A stretch of DNA of 47,408 bases from an uncultured Hungatella sp. (GTDB lineage: Bacteria; Bacillota; Clostridia; Lachnospirales; Lachnospiraceae): the NCBI GenBank assembly GCA_910579515.1, contig CAJTUV010000028.1, positions 1 through 47,408 on the forward strand, given 5' to 3'. This document shows positions 15,697-25,059 of the stretch, one piece after another. The position numbers and the translations under genes were made by a program. Under the pieces are notes generated by a model, which saw nothing but the letters and a program-made list of their open reading frames with translations, searched no databases and had not been told where the DNA came from. The number at the start of each line of letters is the position of its first letter. Positions within the stretch are counted from its first letter, which is position 1.

Positions 15697-17379
15697 CTAT
15701 CTCACATTTGCCGCTTCCATGTGGATACTCTTACCTTTTATTTTCACATGCTTCATGGCCTTCATCACTACATCGGCGTTTTCACCTGGGACCTCCACAA
15801 ATGTATATTTATCATACATATCTATGCTTCCCACCATTCTTCCCGGAATCCCTGACTCTCCGGCAATCGCTCCCAGAATATCGCCCGGTTTTACATTCTG
15901 GTTTTTTCCGATATTCACAAACAGACGGACCATATCGCCTCGTCCTTCTCTTCCATTCTTTACTCCCTTTGTGCCTCGGCCTTTCCTGCCGCGACTGTTT
16001 CTTCCATTATCGCGGCCATCCCAGCCGTATCGGTCCAGCTCGTCCAGGGACCTGGCAAGGCGTCCGCTTTCTGCAATGTCCTCGTTCTCTTCTCCCATGG
16101 ACAGCTTTAACAAAGCGGCTGCAACATCCAGAGAAGTATAATCCTCCTCCATCAGCTTCTGTTCAATAATATGAACCATACTGGAGAGATCTGTTTCTGA
16201 CAGGACTTCTTTTACCTGCTCCATAATCTTCTCCGCTTTAATTGCGGTAATATCATCCAGGGAAGGAATGGCCTGAGGAATAATTCTCGTCTTACAATAG
16301 CGCTGAATATCCCGAAGCTTATAGACTTCCTTGCCTACCACGAAGCTAAATGCAATTCCACCTTTTCCGGCTCTGCCAGTCCGTCCAATCCGATGTACAT
16401 AATATTCGTCGTCCTGGGGAATATCATAATTAAAAACAGCCCCCACATCGTCTACATCAATGCCTCTTGCCGCTACATCGGTAGCAACTAAAATCTCTGT
16501 GGCACCATTGCGGAAGCTGTTCATAACTCTGTCCCTTTGCTCCTGCTTCAAATCTCCATGAAGCCCTTCTGCAAAATAGCCTCTCCCCTGAAGCTCCTGT
16601 ACCAGTTCATCCACCTGCTTTTTCGTATTACAAAACGCAACGGACAGTTTAGGCGCATACATATCCAGAAGACGGCACATCACCTCTACCTTGGTCTTAG
16701 GCTTCACTTCATAATAATATTGGGTAACCTTGGGAACTGTCAGCTCCTTTTTTACCACCTTCACGTTCACCGGATTTTGCTGGAATTTTCTTGCTATCTC
16801 CTGAATCGCCATTGGCATGGTTGCAGAAAACATCACAGTCTGCCTATCCTCTGGCAGCTGGGTTAATATGGTCTCCATGTCTTCCAAAAAACCCATGTTC
16901 AACATCTCATCGGCTTCATCCAAAATTACCGTCTGCACATTATCACATTTCATGGTTTCACGGCGCATGTGATCCATCACTCGCCCGGGGGTGCCAATGA
17001 CAATCTGAACACCTTCTCTCAGTCCCCGTATCTGTCTTACAATATCCTGGCCCCCATAGATGGGAAGCACCTTAATCCCTTTCATATGTTGAGCCAGTCT
17101 CCGAACCTCCTCAGCCACCTGGATCGCCAGCTCTCTGGTTGGACATAGAGCAATCGCCTGCAGCTTTCTGCTTTTAGGGTTAATCTTCTGAAGCAGAGGA
17201 ATCCCAAAGGCCGCTGTCTTACCTGTGCCTGTCTGAGCCTGCCCAATCACATCCCGGCCTTCCAACTGTACCGGAATTGCCTGTGCCTGTATCGGGGTTG
17301 TGGCCTCAAAGCCCATATCTGTCACAGCCCGCAGAATTCTTTCATCTAGTTGTAACTCGTCAAATCTGATTGCTTCCAT
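15697..17379 (-). CDS. DEAD-box RNA helicase with DbpA-type RNA-binding domain
   Basis: The 560-residue protein should unwind RNA duplexes with ATP during ribosome assembly, RNA decay or cold adaptation. All DEAD-box motifs can be read in order: AQTGTGKT (motif I), PTRELAIQ (Ia), TPGRVMDHM (Ib), DEAD (II), SAT (III), VATDVAARGID (V) and HRIGRTGRAG (VI). A basic Arg/Gly-rich linker (about residues 435-475) precedes a C-terminal DbpA RNA-binding domain (about 480-555; VRLFVNIGKNQ, GDILGAIAGE). This is the CshA/CsdA/DeaD layout. A consensus sigma-A promoter lies upstream and RpiB downstream. Confidence 0.95.
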   Translation of the reverse strand: MEAIRFDELQLDERILRAVTDMGFEATTPIQAQAIPVQLEGRDVIGQAQTGTGKTAAFGIPLLQKINPKSRKLQAIALCPTRELAIQVAEEVRRLAQHMKGIKVLPIYGGQDIVRQIRGLREGVQIVIGTPGRVMDHMRRETMKCDNVQTVILDEADEMLNMGFLEDMETILTQLPEDRQTVMFSATMPMAIQEIARKFQQNPVNVKVVKKELTVPKVTQYYYEVKPKTKVEVMCRLLDMYAPKLSVAFCNTKKQVDELVQELQGRGYFAEGLHGDLKQEQRDRVMNSFRNGATEILVATDVAARGIDVDDVGAVFNYDIPQDDEYYVHRIGRTGRAGKGGIAFSFVVGKEVYKLRDIQRYCKTRIIPQAIPSLDDITAIKAEKIMEQVKEVLSETDLSSMVHIIEQKLMEEDYTSLDVAAALLKLSMGEENEDIAESGRLARSLDELDRYGWDGRDNGRNSRGRKGRGTKGVKNGREGRGDMVRLFVNIGKNQNVKPGDILGAIAGESGIPGRMVGSIDMYDKYTFVEVPGENADVVMKAMKHVKIKGKSIHMEAANVR

Positions 17380-17420
17380 GTAGTTTCCTTTCTAAACCGC
17401 GTTTCACACAATGAAGTTTA

Positions 17421-17449
17421 ACTATATCAAACTATTCTTCTTGTGTCAA
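17421..17449 (-). promoter_or_regulatory. Sigma-A promoter of the helicase gene
   Basis: TTGACA, a 17-base spacer and TATAGT on the minus strand place transcription start near 17414, about 35 bases before the ATG. One box is perfect and the other differs by one base. Confidence 0.85.
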
Positions 17450-17454
17450 GGCGT

Positions 17455-18147
17455 TTATACCTTAAAGCGGTACCCAACTCCCCAAATTGTCTCGATGTAC
17501 TGAGGCTTTGTGGTATTAAATTCAATCTTCTCGCGAATCTTCTTGATATGCACCGTCACGGTTGCAATATCTCCAATAGACTCCATGTCCCAAATTTTAC
17601 TGAATAGCTCCTCCTTTGTAAACACATGATTGGGGTTTTGGGCCAGAAACGCCAGAAGATCAAACTCCTTGGTGGTAAAGTTCTTCTCCTCTCCGTTGAC
17701 CCACACCCGTCTGGCCGTCTTATCAATTTTAAGCCCACGAATTTCAACCGTCTCATTGACAGGCATCCCGCTTCCAATCAATCGGTCGTATCGGGCAAGA
17801 TGGGCTTTGACTCTGGCCACCATCTCGCTGGGGCTGAACGGCTTCGTAATATAATCATCCGCTCCCAGTCCTAAACCACGAATTTTATCAATATCCTCTT
17901 TCTTGGCAGACACCATAATAATCGGGGTATTTTTTTTCTCACGAATCTTTCGGCAGATTTCAAAGCCATCTATACCAGGAAGCATGAGATCCAGAATAAA
18001 CAAATCGTACTCTTCCTGAAGCGCTTTTTCCAGCCCCTCTTCTCCATCATTTTGTATCTCTACCTCAAATCCGCTCAGTTCCAGATAATCTTTCTCCAAT
18101 TCTGCAATGCTGACTTCATCTTCAATGATTAGTATTCTCTTCCTCAT
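17455..18147 (-). CDS. OmpR/PhoB-family response regulator
   Basis: The 230-residue protein has a receiver domain (residues 1-118): acidic pair in IIEDE, phospho-acceptor Asp in LFILDLMLPG, and Lys in DYITKPF. A winged-helix effector domain follows (about 130-228; FTTKEFDLLAFLAQNP, VTVHIKKIREKI, YIETIWGVGYRF). It should bind DNA after phosphorylation by the kinase encoded just upstream, whose 3' end it overlaps by 26 bases. The target genes are not visible. Confidence 0.93.
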   Translation of the reverse strand: MRKRILIIEDEVSIAELEKDYLELSGFEVEIQNDGEEGLEKALQEEYDLFILDLMLPGIDGFEICRKIREKKNTPIIMVSAKKEDIDKIRGLGLGADDYITKPFSPSEMVARVKAHLARYDRLIGSGMPVNETVEIRGLKIDKTARRVWVNGEEKNFTTKEFDLLAFLAQNPNHVFTKEELFSKIWDMESIGDIATVTVHIKKIREKIEFNTTKPQYIETIWGVGYRFKV

Positions 18148-19630
18148 AGATAACCTCCTGGTATTTTCTCAACACAAAATGAATCTCCGTCCCGATCCCT
18201 TCCTTGCTTGTGGCCCAGATTTTGCCTCCATGGTCTTCAATAATTTTGCGAACAATCGAGAGCCCAATTCCACTCCCGCCTTTCGAAGAATTTCTGGAGG
18301 AATCGGTTCTGTAAAATCTATCAAAAATATTTGGCAGATCCTTAGCGGCAATCCCTCTTCCGTTGTCCTCAATCTCCACCTGAATAAAATCGCCCACATC
18401 TTTAATCCGAATATTGAGAAGTCCTTTTTTCTTGTCAAGATATTTTACAGAGTTGCTGATAATATTATTAATGACCCGCTTCATCTGCTCTGCATCCGCG
18501 ATTACCACCACATCCTCATCAACATAATTAAAATATCCCAACTCAATGTTATTGGCGTCTAAATCCAGCCCCACTTCCTCTACGCAGTCCTTAAAATAAC
18601 TGGCTACATTAATCTTGGAAAATGTATAGGGAATTTTATTTGTATCAATCTTGGAATAAAATGTTAACTCGTCAATGAGGCGGTCCATATCATTAGCTTT
18701 GCTGTAAATCGTGCGGATATATTTATCCAATTTTTCAGGAGAGGAGGCCACACCATCTAAAATTCCTTCTACATAGCCCTTAATGGCCGTAATTGGAGTT
18801 TTTAAATCATGAGAAATGTTGCTGATTAGTTCCTTACTCTCCTTATCATATTGAACCTTTTCTTCTGTCGATTCCTTCAGCCGGATTCTCATTTCTTCAA
18901 AGTCCTGGCATAGCTGTCCAATCTCATCATCATAGTCTGCATCCAGGGTAAAATCCAGATTTCCATTCTTAATCTCATGGGTAGCCTTTTGAAGCTGGCT
19001 TAATGGCTGATAGAGCGCTTTGTATACCCAGCCGGTTAGCGCCACGCCAACCAAGAGCAAAATCATAATACCTGCAAACACCATTTCCCACACCATTGAT
19101 TTTACTTCAGGAATAATGTCGCTGAAACCGGATACAATAAAAGCGCTTCCTTTGGTCCCATCACTAAATTCAAAATCCTCTTGTTTAATTAAATGCTGGG
19201 TTTCTCCATCCAGATAGATTCCGCTTTCAAAAGAACTGTCAAACTCTCCATAAGATGGCAGGCGGCTATATAAGTTACTGTCCCCATTCTCCATGCCAGA
19301 ATAAAAAATATCCTCGCCTTTACGGACGATCAGATACGCATATTTTCCTTTTAATTCCAGATTTACAAAATCAAGAAACTCCTTATCTGCAAATTGATCT
19401 GGGTTACTCTGAAGAGCTTTGCGGATTTCCTCCTGACTCTTTCTGGTCAGACGGTTAAAAACCTGTACCGAATTTCCGGAAAGTAAATCCACCTGTTCCG
19501 TGAGTCCATATGTTTTTCGGAATGCATCCATCTGGTAACTCCTAAGCCCCCAGAATACCAAAAAGATTAATAGCATTGGCAGAACTGTAATCGCCAGAAA
19601 TGCAGTCGCCAAACGCGTTTTTATTTTCAT
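18122..19630 (-). CDS. Membrane sensor histidine kinase
   Basis: The ATG at 19630 follows AAAGGG; a GTG nine bases earlier is an alternative. The product has 502 residues. It has a first membrane segment at about residues 8-30, an extracellular sensor of about 140 residues, a second membrane segment at about 170-195 (GIMILLLVGVALTGWVY), a HAMP domain, the phospho-acceptor His in ISHDLKTPITAI, and a kinase domain with N box NNIISNSVKY, G1 DNGRGIA, F box FDRFYR and G2 GGSGIGLSI. The signal is unknown. It is the first gene of the pair: kinase before regulator, the reverse of the pair at 29580-31428. Confidence 0.93.
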   Translation of the reverse strand: MKIKTRLATAFLAITVLPMLLIFLVFWGLRSYQMDAFRKTYGLTEQVDLLSGNSVQVFNRLTRKSQEEIRKALQSNPDQFADKEFLDFVNLELKGKYAYLIVRKGEDIFYSGMENGDSNLYSRLPSYGEFDSSFESGIYLDGETQHLIKQEDFEFSDGTKGSAFIVSGFSDIIPEVKSMVWEMVFAGIMILLLVGVALTGWVYKALYQPLSQLQKATHEIKNGNLDFTLDADYDDEIGQLCQDFEEMRIRLKESTEEKVQYDKESKELISNISHDLKTPITAIKGYVEGILDGVASSPEKLDKYIRTIYSKANDMDRLIDELTFYSKIDTNKIPYTFSKINVASYFKDCVEEVGLDLDANNIELGYFNYVDEDVVVIADAEQMKRVINNIISNSVKYLDKKKGLLNIRIKDVGDFIQVEIEDNGRGIAAKDLPNIFDRFYRTDSSRNSSKGGSGIGLSIVRKIIEDHGGKIWATSKEGIGTEIHFVLRKYQEVIYEEENTNH

Positions 19631-19802
19631 CGCCTGCACCCTTTCTCTCTATCAATACTCTGCTTTCTTTACCAGTATAGTATAACATACTTATAGAACG
19701 TCATTTATAAAATGATTCTAAAATTTCTCACGCAGCGATTTTTTAGAAGTTTTGCAGTCACCTCCAAATGCCCCTTTTAATCCCCAGAAGGCCATAACAC
19801 AC

Positions 19803-19852
19803 AAAAAGGCAGGGAGAAGAAGCCAGATACTGTGCCTTCAAGTCCTCCCTGC
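19803..19852 (-). terminator. Terminator behind the DUF378 gene
   Basis: GCAGGGAG and CTCCCTGC form an 8-bp stem around a loop holding a second small hairpin. On the minus strand the stem is followed by CTTTTTG. It lies 36 bases past the stop at 19889 and would end the long operon. The rest of 19631-19888 shows no gene. Confidence 0.75.
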
Positions 19853-19888
19853 ATTTTTGAATTACTTAATTGTTGATAAGGATTGGTC

Positions 19889-20101
19889 TTAATGCGCCAT
19901 TGCGTCCCTTGATTTTGTATAAAACGTAAGCAGATAAAGGCCGCAGAGTCCTACAAGCGCATAGACGATTCTGGAAAACCAGGTCATACTTCCGAATAAA
20001 AACGCAACCAGGTTAAAGTCAAAAAATCCAACCAGTCCCCAGTTGACGGCGCCAATGATACTGATGGTCAGGGCGACATAATCTAATACTTTGTTTCCCA
20101 T
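19889..20101 (-). CDS. DUF378 small membrane protein
   Basis: The 70-residue product has two hydrophobic segments (about residues 8-30 and 40-62) and the family motif IIGAVNWGLVGFF. DUF378 proteins are common in Firmicutes and of unknown function. GGAGGTAAAACT precedes the ATG. It is the last member of the closely packed gene run, 54 bases after the MoxR gene, and is followed by a terminator. Confidence 0.88.
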   Translation of the reverse strand: MGNKVLDYVALTISIIGAVNWGLVGFFDFNLVAFLFGSMTWFSRIVYALVGLCGLYLLTFYTKSRDAMAH

Positions 20102-20155
20102 AGTTTTACCTCCTTTTCGTTCATAGTATAAACGAAAAAAAACAAACCATACCTT

Positions 20156-21661
20156 CTATCGTATTTTAGACAAAATTTCCCTCTCCTGGCTGTCAAACAG
20201 AAGTCTTTCATTATATTGATAATACCGTCCGCAGTCATATTCCTGTAAAAATTTGATGCTGTAATAGCCTGTATTGAGCCCGGTAACAAATACCACCATT
20301 TCCTGGCTGTCTCCAAACGCTGCTTCCATAAAGTCAAATCCGTGTTCGAGTCTTACGCTGCTGTTTTCAAACAATGTCTCATACTGCGCCTGATGCTCTT
20401 CAAAAATCTCCTGAAGTTTCTCCCATACTTCTTCCTGAGTCTGCCGATGCTCTGCCTTCAAAGTCTGAACTGCCTGCTCCGCCATCTGTCTCGTATCCTG
20501 ATACAGATGATCCTCTTTTCGTCCTAGCAGTCCAGACTCCTTTTTATATTTCCATTCCGCTGTAAGTCCTGCCAAAAGACCCTCTAAACGTGCCAATGCC
20601 GAGTCATATTCTTTTTCTTCATAAGTTCCCGGCTTTACTCCGCCAAACAGTTTTTGAAGTCTTTCCAGACGCTCTTGTGTTTTTTTAATCTTTTGAAAAT
20701 CTGAATTTAATTTTGCCAGCAAAAGGCTCATAACGCTGATTCTCTCATCAAAAGGCGCTTTAGCCAGTTTATCGCAGACACGCTCTTTGATAACTCCGTT
20801 CAGAATCTCCTCCACTTGGTAATCCTGTTCATACTTATTATAAAGCTCCAGATAGTTGGCAAAATCTTTGGCAATGCGGTCATGCTGTATATATTGATAT
20901 ACCACCTCCCGATCCACCGCCTTTCCCAGCCTTTCATACACTTCTATAAGTCTTGACAAATCCTCCCAGCCTCTTGGCGTAGAGAAACGCTTACCATCCA
21001 CCGTCGTCTCGATTTGGCAAAAATTCTGCTGCTTTACCTCCAAATAAGATAAGATTGCAGGATGAATCTGGACCTGCTGGGCATATTCTTTCCATACATA
21101 AAAATCCGGTTCTACCTGAATCATCTTGATGCGGTCCAAGGTGACGATATCAAATTCCCGTACTGATTTATTATACTCTGGCGGATTTCCTGCTGCTACA
21201 ATCACCCAGCCCTCTGGAATTTTATGGTTGCCGAAGGTTTTACATTGTAAAAACTGAAGCATGGCAGGAGCTAACGTCTCTGAAACGCAGTTAATCTCGT
21301 CAATAAATAAAATTCCCTCTCGTAATCCCGTGGTCTCGATTTTTTCATAGATGGAGGCCACTATTTCGCTCATGGTGTATTCTGTGACAGCCTTTCGTTG
21401 TCCGTTAAATATTTTTTCCTGAATAAAGGGAAGGCCGATAGCACTTTGTCTGGTATGATGGGTAATGGTATAGGCAACCAGTCCAATCCGGCATTCCTGA
21501 GAAATTTGCTCCATAATCTGAGTCTTCCCCACTCCCGGCGGTCCGATTAATAAAACCGGACGTTGGCGAATCACTGGAATCTGATATACCCCATATTGGT
21601 CCCGAAAGAGATATGCCTCAATGGTATTCTTAATTTCTTCCTTTGCCCGTCTTATGTTCAT
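20156..21661 (-). CDS. MoxR-family AAA+ ATPase
   Basis: The 501-residue protein is an AAA+ ATPase with Walker A GPPGVGKTQIM (about residue 38), Walker B EGILFIDEIN, sensor 1 AAGNPPEYNKS and an arginine-containing LDRIKMI region. A long helical C-terminal part (about 290-420) is rich in Glu, Gln and Lys. MoxR ATPases act as chaperones with a von Willebrand A partner, which here is the gene directly upstream, four bases away; the ribosome site of this gene lies in that partner's last codons. The pair recalls RavA-ViaA. The substrate may be one of the other operon products, but that is inference. Confidence 0.9.
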   Translation of the reverse strand: MNIRRAKEEIKNTIEAYLFRDQYGVYQIPVIRQRPVLLIGPPGVGKTQIMEQISQECRIGLVAYTITHHTRQSAIGLPFIQEKIFNGQRKAVTEYTMSEIVASIYEKIETTGLREGILFIDEINCVSETLAPAMLQFLQCKTFGNHKIPEGWVIVAAGNPPEYNKSVREFDIVTLDRIKMIQVEPDFYVWKEYAQQVQIHPAILSYLEVKQQNFCQIETTVDGKRFSTPRGWEDLSRLIEVYERLGKAVDREVVYQYIQHDRIAKDFANYLELYNKYEQDYQVEEILNGVIKERVCDKLAKAPFDERISVMSLLLAKLNSDFQKIKKTQERLERLQKLFGGVKPGTYEEKEYDSALARLEGLLAGLTAEWKYKKESGLLGRKEDHLYQDTRQMAEQAVQTLKAEHRQTQEEVWEKLQEIFEEHQAQYETLFENSSVRLEHGFDFMEAAFGDSQEMVVFVTGLNTGYYSIKFLQEYDCGRYYQYNERLLFDSQEREILSKIR

Positions 21662-21665
21662 ACTT

Positions 21666-22988
21666 TCATTCTCCTTCCAAAACCAATTTTATCGCCCATG
21701 GAGGAACCGACGCCTCCTGACAAAGGCTCCCGCCGTTTTCACGAATAAAAATAAAAGCGACGTCATAGGACGGCGGTTTCACCGGATAGATTCCCTTACC
21801 ATCTGTAAAATAAAGAAGCCCTTTTAATTTTGTAAACTCCCCTTTGGCCCTCATTTGATTCACATACTCAAAGGCAGGCCTGAAATCGGTTCCCCCTTTG
21901 CCCTTGATGGTGAAATTTCTCATATATTCCTCCATCTGCTTTTGATCAGTCACCAACGCATCTGAGCGAATTTGATCGTCGCACTGGATGATATAAATAT
22001 TCACCTTATGGAAAAAACTCTCTGACTCGCTTAATACACTGTAAGTCTCCTCAAGAAACTGTCTCACCAATGTGCCGGAACATGACATGGAGGTGTCAAT
22101 CACAATCACAAAATCCTGGATTCGAAAAACCTCCCTGGACTCCAACGGTTCGATTAAAGGCATATTCCCATAGTGTTCCATCCCATAAGCATAATAAATA
22201 TAATCAAATGAGTCTTCGTCTATAGAAAGTTCTTCCTTTAGCACCGCAAACTTTCTCAAAAAATGTTTATAATCATACCTCTCTCTGTTCTCAATCTGTA
22301 CCTGCTCCAGCAGACTGTTTTTCTCCTCAGAATCAGAGGTTTCCTGAGACATGGCCTCCATCTCTGTCTGTAGTTTCTCCCGATGGTCCTTCCACTTGCT
22401 CTGCCTTGGAATAACCTGATTTTTCGGAGCATTTTCATACCACATCTTATGATCGTCCACCAAAAACTCGGCTGCAAGCCTGTCATACTGTTGTTGTGTC
22501 AGTTTTCTCCCCACAAAGGTCTGATAAATTCCCTCTGCTGTCAAAACCTCCATGTTCTTTTTTAAACGCAGATACGTTTCCCGTCGAAAAGAAGAGGAGG
22601 AAACATGAACACATTTTTTATAGAAACTGTCAATAATGGATTCCATAGCTATGTCACATGCCAGATTCCAATATGCCTCTTCTCTCTTTCCTTTTGTGTC
22701 CAGATGACAAAACAGACAGTGGAGCACCATATGAAGATACATTCTGTTTACATAAACTCTGCCCCTGCTGTACAGTTTGCAGAGAGCCTCTGGCTTATAG
22801 TAAATCATGTATCCGTCCGTTCCTGCGCAAAAAACAGAAGTATCGGCTGCAAAGCCAAGGCTGCTTAAAGAAACATCTAAAAAGTGCATGTTCAGATAGA
22901 GCTCATTTCTGGCATTAGACAAAATCTGTGAACATAGATTCACCAGCTGCAGTTCCTCTAGCTGCTCATGCCTTATAGGATCAATCAA
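21666..22988 (-). CDS. VWA-like protein with DUF2201 zincin-like domain
   Basis: The start is a TTG at 22988, preceded by GGAGGGAAGGAT. The 440-residue product has an N-terminal DUF2201-type domain in which the HExxH-like site reads H86-M-V-L-H90 with a third His95: the catalytic Glu position holds Met. The C-terminal von Willebrand A domain (about residues 290-435) retains an intact metal site: DTSMS, then GGTDF and FTDGKG. The family is listed as putative metallopeptidase, but the lost Glu argues for a binding role rather than hydrolysis. Direct coupling to the MoxR ATPase gene indicates a chaperone-like complex. Confidence 0.88.
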   Translation of the reverse strand: MIDPIRHEQLEELQLVNLCSQILSNARNELYLNMHFLDVSLSSLGFAADTSVFCAGTDGYMIYYKPEALCKLYSRGRVYVNRMYLHMVLHCLFCHLDTKGKREEAYWNLACDIAMESIIDSFYKKCVHVSSSSFRRETYLRLKKNMEVLTAEGIYQTFVGRKLTQQQYDRLAAEFLVDDHKMWYENAPKNQVIPRQSKWKDHREKLQTEMEAMSQETSDSEEKNSLLEQVQIENRERYDYKHFLRKFAVLKEELSIDEDSFDYIYYAYGMEHYGNMPLIEPLESREVFRIQDFVIVIDTSMSCSGTLVRQFLEETYSVLSESESFFHKVNIYIIQCDDQIRSDALVTDQKQMEEYMRNFTIKGKGGTDFRPAFEYVNQMRAKGEFTKLKGLLYFTDGKGIYPVKPPSYDVAFIFIRENGGSLCQEASVPPWAIKLVLEGE

Positions 22989-23012
22989 ATCCTTCCCTCC
23001 AATCTGTTTAAC

Positions 23013-23996
23013 TTACAGACAAAACCGCCTGCGCCTCATTTTGCCCATCTTTCTTTTCTGATCCATCAGATAACTGACGCTTGTCTGGTCTCTCATTGCC
23101 AGGGCGGTCTCGATCGCCGTCTCCATCTCTTCTGGTTCAAAATCCATGTAGTTCATAAGCCATTGAAGCGCTTCCATCTCCTGCTTTTCTATCGCCTGGC
23201 ATACTGCTGCCAGTTTATGTTCCTTAAGATACTCCAGATAGCTGTCACGATAACAATCCAACAACTGATAGGGATAACGGATTCTGTCCAAAGCCATCTG
23301 CACCACCAGTTTTTCTGGTTCCTGAACAGTCACATAGGGAAATAAGCTGTCATATTCTTGAAATTGAAACTGTGTATTTACAAAGGCATTTCGATATTGT
23401 TTCCCACAGCCGTGAGTATTTGTTACCAGAATCCTGGCCGGAGTATTCTCCACCGCTTCTTCAAAAAATTCAGAAAAAATCAGCTTGGCTTTTCCCTGGC
23501 CGATATAGGTTACAAAAAGGGTCTGCCGCAGTTCTGCCAGAACTTCTTTCATACAGGATTTTTTACTTTCCTCCACATGAAATATAAATTCTTTTATCCC
23601 ACTGCATCCGGTAAACACTCCTGCTCCCCAATCCAGCGTAGTGCTATAAAGCTCTATCTTTTTTATTTTATCGCAATTATAAAATGCGTACGGACCTACC
23701 TTTTCCAGTGACGATGGCAGTCTTATCTCCTGCAGGCATTCCCCTCTCAGCGGAGGCAGTAATGCTGCGTCTTCCTCCGTGATGCTTCCCTCCTCGTTGG
23801 ACCACCAAAAAAGTGTATCATCTGTCTCCTCCTCATAATTTTTACAGGCAGAAAACAGATACGGAGCGGCCTCTGTCACTGCAAATCCCGCAATCTGCTC
23901 TGGGATAATTGCCAGATTATCCATGCCTCTGCACTCCAGAATCCTGATTCGGGTCCACCCCTCTTTTCCCATTACTTTTTTACATAATAACACCAT
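23013..23996 (-). CDS. BspA-type leucine-rich-repeat protein
   Basis: The 327-residue protein has a few LRR_5 repeats in its N-terminal half (about residues 90-150; LPSSLEKVGPYAFYNCDKIK and GAGVFTGCSGIKEF). The C-terminal half is helical, with alternating short helices reminiscent of ankyrin repeats (residues about 250-310). There is no signal peptide, so it should be cytoplasmic, unlike most BspA-like proteins. The ATG at 23996 has only a poor ribosome site, so the start is uncertain. It lies 24 bases upstream of the VWA gene and probably belongs to the MoxR-VWA complex as an interaction partner; this is inference from position. Confidence 0.75.
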   Translation of the reverse strand: MVLLCKKVMGKEGWTRIRILECRGMDNLAIIPEQIAGFAVTEAAPYLFSACKNYEEETDDTLFWWSNEEGSITEEDAALLPPLRGECLQEIRLPSSLEKVGPYAFYNCDKIKKIELYSTTLDWGAGVFTGCSGIKEFIFHVEESKKSCMKEVLAELRQTLFVTYIGQGKAKLIFSEFFEEAVENTPARILVTNTHGCGKQYRNAFVNTQFQFQEYDSLFPYVTVQEPEKLVVQMALDRIRYPYQLLDCYRDSYLEYLKEHKLAAVCQAIEKQEMEALQWLMNYMDFEPEEMETAIETALAMRDQTSVSYLMDQKRKMGKMRRRRFCL

Positions 23997-24021
23997 CTGT
24001 CTCTATATTCATTCCTTTTCA

Positions 24022-25047
24022 TCATGGATGCTCTGTCAAAAACTGCCTTTGAATCCATCTTCCAGATTCACTTAATTCTTCTTCTGTCCACTTAGATATT
24101 TTCATACAGTCCGGCTGGATTATACTGCTTGTTTCATTTTTGTTTGCCAGATTCCAGCAGCAGTAACTCAGATGGTAGTCGTCTATCAGTTTCATCCACT
24201 CTGTAGCCTGGGTAAAATCGTTTCCGCCGCTTCCAGAAGCATCGCACATGCCAAACTCGCTGATAAACACAGGCAGCCCTGCTTCCAGGCAAATCTTACA
24301 CCTTTCGCGGAGCCAATCCGTATGAGTTGCCGCATAAAAATGAAGGGCATACATCACATTGTCGTAATCTAACGGATTTTCCAATACCTTGTCAATCTCC
24401 TGACTCCAGTTGGGAGTACCTACAATAATTACCGCATCTGGATCATTTCTTCGAATTACCGGAATGACTGCCTCTGCATAGTTCTTTATCATTTCCCATG
24501 AAACGCCTGAATTGGGCTCATTACAAATCTCATAGAGGACATTGCTTTGGTTCCCATAGAGAGCAGATATTTCATCAAAAAACGTTACCGCCTCATCCTT
24601 ATAAACGTTAGGGTCCCGATCCTGTAACACATGCCAATCAATAATCACGTACATCCCTGTCTCTGTGGCATAGGAAACCCCATTTTTCACAAGATTTTTC
24701 AATTCCTCCTGACTGCCTCCGCTGCAATAACCGCCATATTCTGCTGTGTACATGGCAATACGAATACAGTTAGTATTCCAGTCCTCTTTTAAAGTCTGGA
24801 ATGTTTCTCTGCTTACAAATTGCGGAAACCAGGAAATCCCATGAGTGGACATGCCATATAACTGGACCTTTTCTCCCTTTTCGTTTACTAAGTTCCTGCC
24901 CTGAACACGAAGGGCCCCATAAGCCGCCATCGGAGTCTCTTTACCTTTGTCACTTCCTGTCTGGGCCGCGCTGGAATCCATGGCGCCAAACCCTAAACAA
25001 AATATAACTCCCAGCAAAGCTATACAAACTGAAACTGCCTTTTTCAT
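24022..25047 (-). CDS. Secreted glycoside hydrolase family 5 enzyme (cellulase-like)
   Basis: The 341-residue protein carries a signal peptide (residues about 1-28, ending SSAAQ). The catalytic domain is a GH5 barrel: YGMSTHGISWFP near the start, RIAMY, IIDWH, the acid/base Glu in EICNEPN and the nucleophile in FISEFGMCD. Such enzymes cut beta-1,4-linked glucans or mannans outside the cell. No carbohydrate-binding module is attached. GGGGGAGAGGG precedes the ATG. Its position inside a regulatory/ABC/MoxR gene run, 12 bases after acylphosphatase, is unusual for a polysaccharide-degradation gene, and it may act on the cell's own surface glycan. Confidence 0.92.
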   Translation of the reverse strand: MKKAVSVCIALLGVIFCLGFGAMDSSAAQTGSDKGKETPMAAYGALRVQGRNLVNEKGEKVQLYGMSTHGISWFPQFVSRETFQTLKEDWNTNCIRIAMYTAEYGGYCSGGSQEELKNLVKNGVSYATETGMYVIIDWHVLQDRDPNVYKDEAVTFFDEISALYGNQSNVLYEICNEPNSGVSWEMIKNYAEAVIPVIRRNDPDAVIIVGTPNWSQEIDKVLENPLDYDNVMYALHFYAATHTDWLRERCKICLEAGLPVFISEFGMCDASGSGGNDFTQATEWMKLIDDYHLSYCCWNLANKNETSSIIQPDCMKISKWTEEELSESGRWIQRQFLTEHP

Positions 25048-25059
25048 CCCTCTCCCCCT

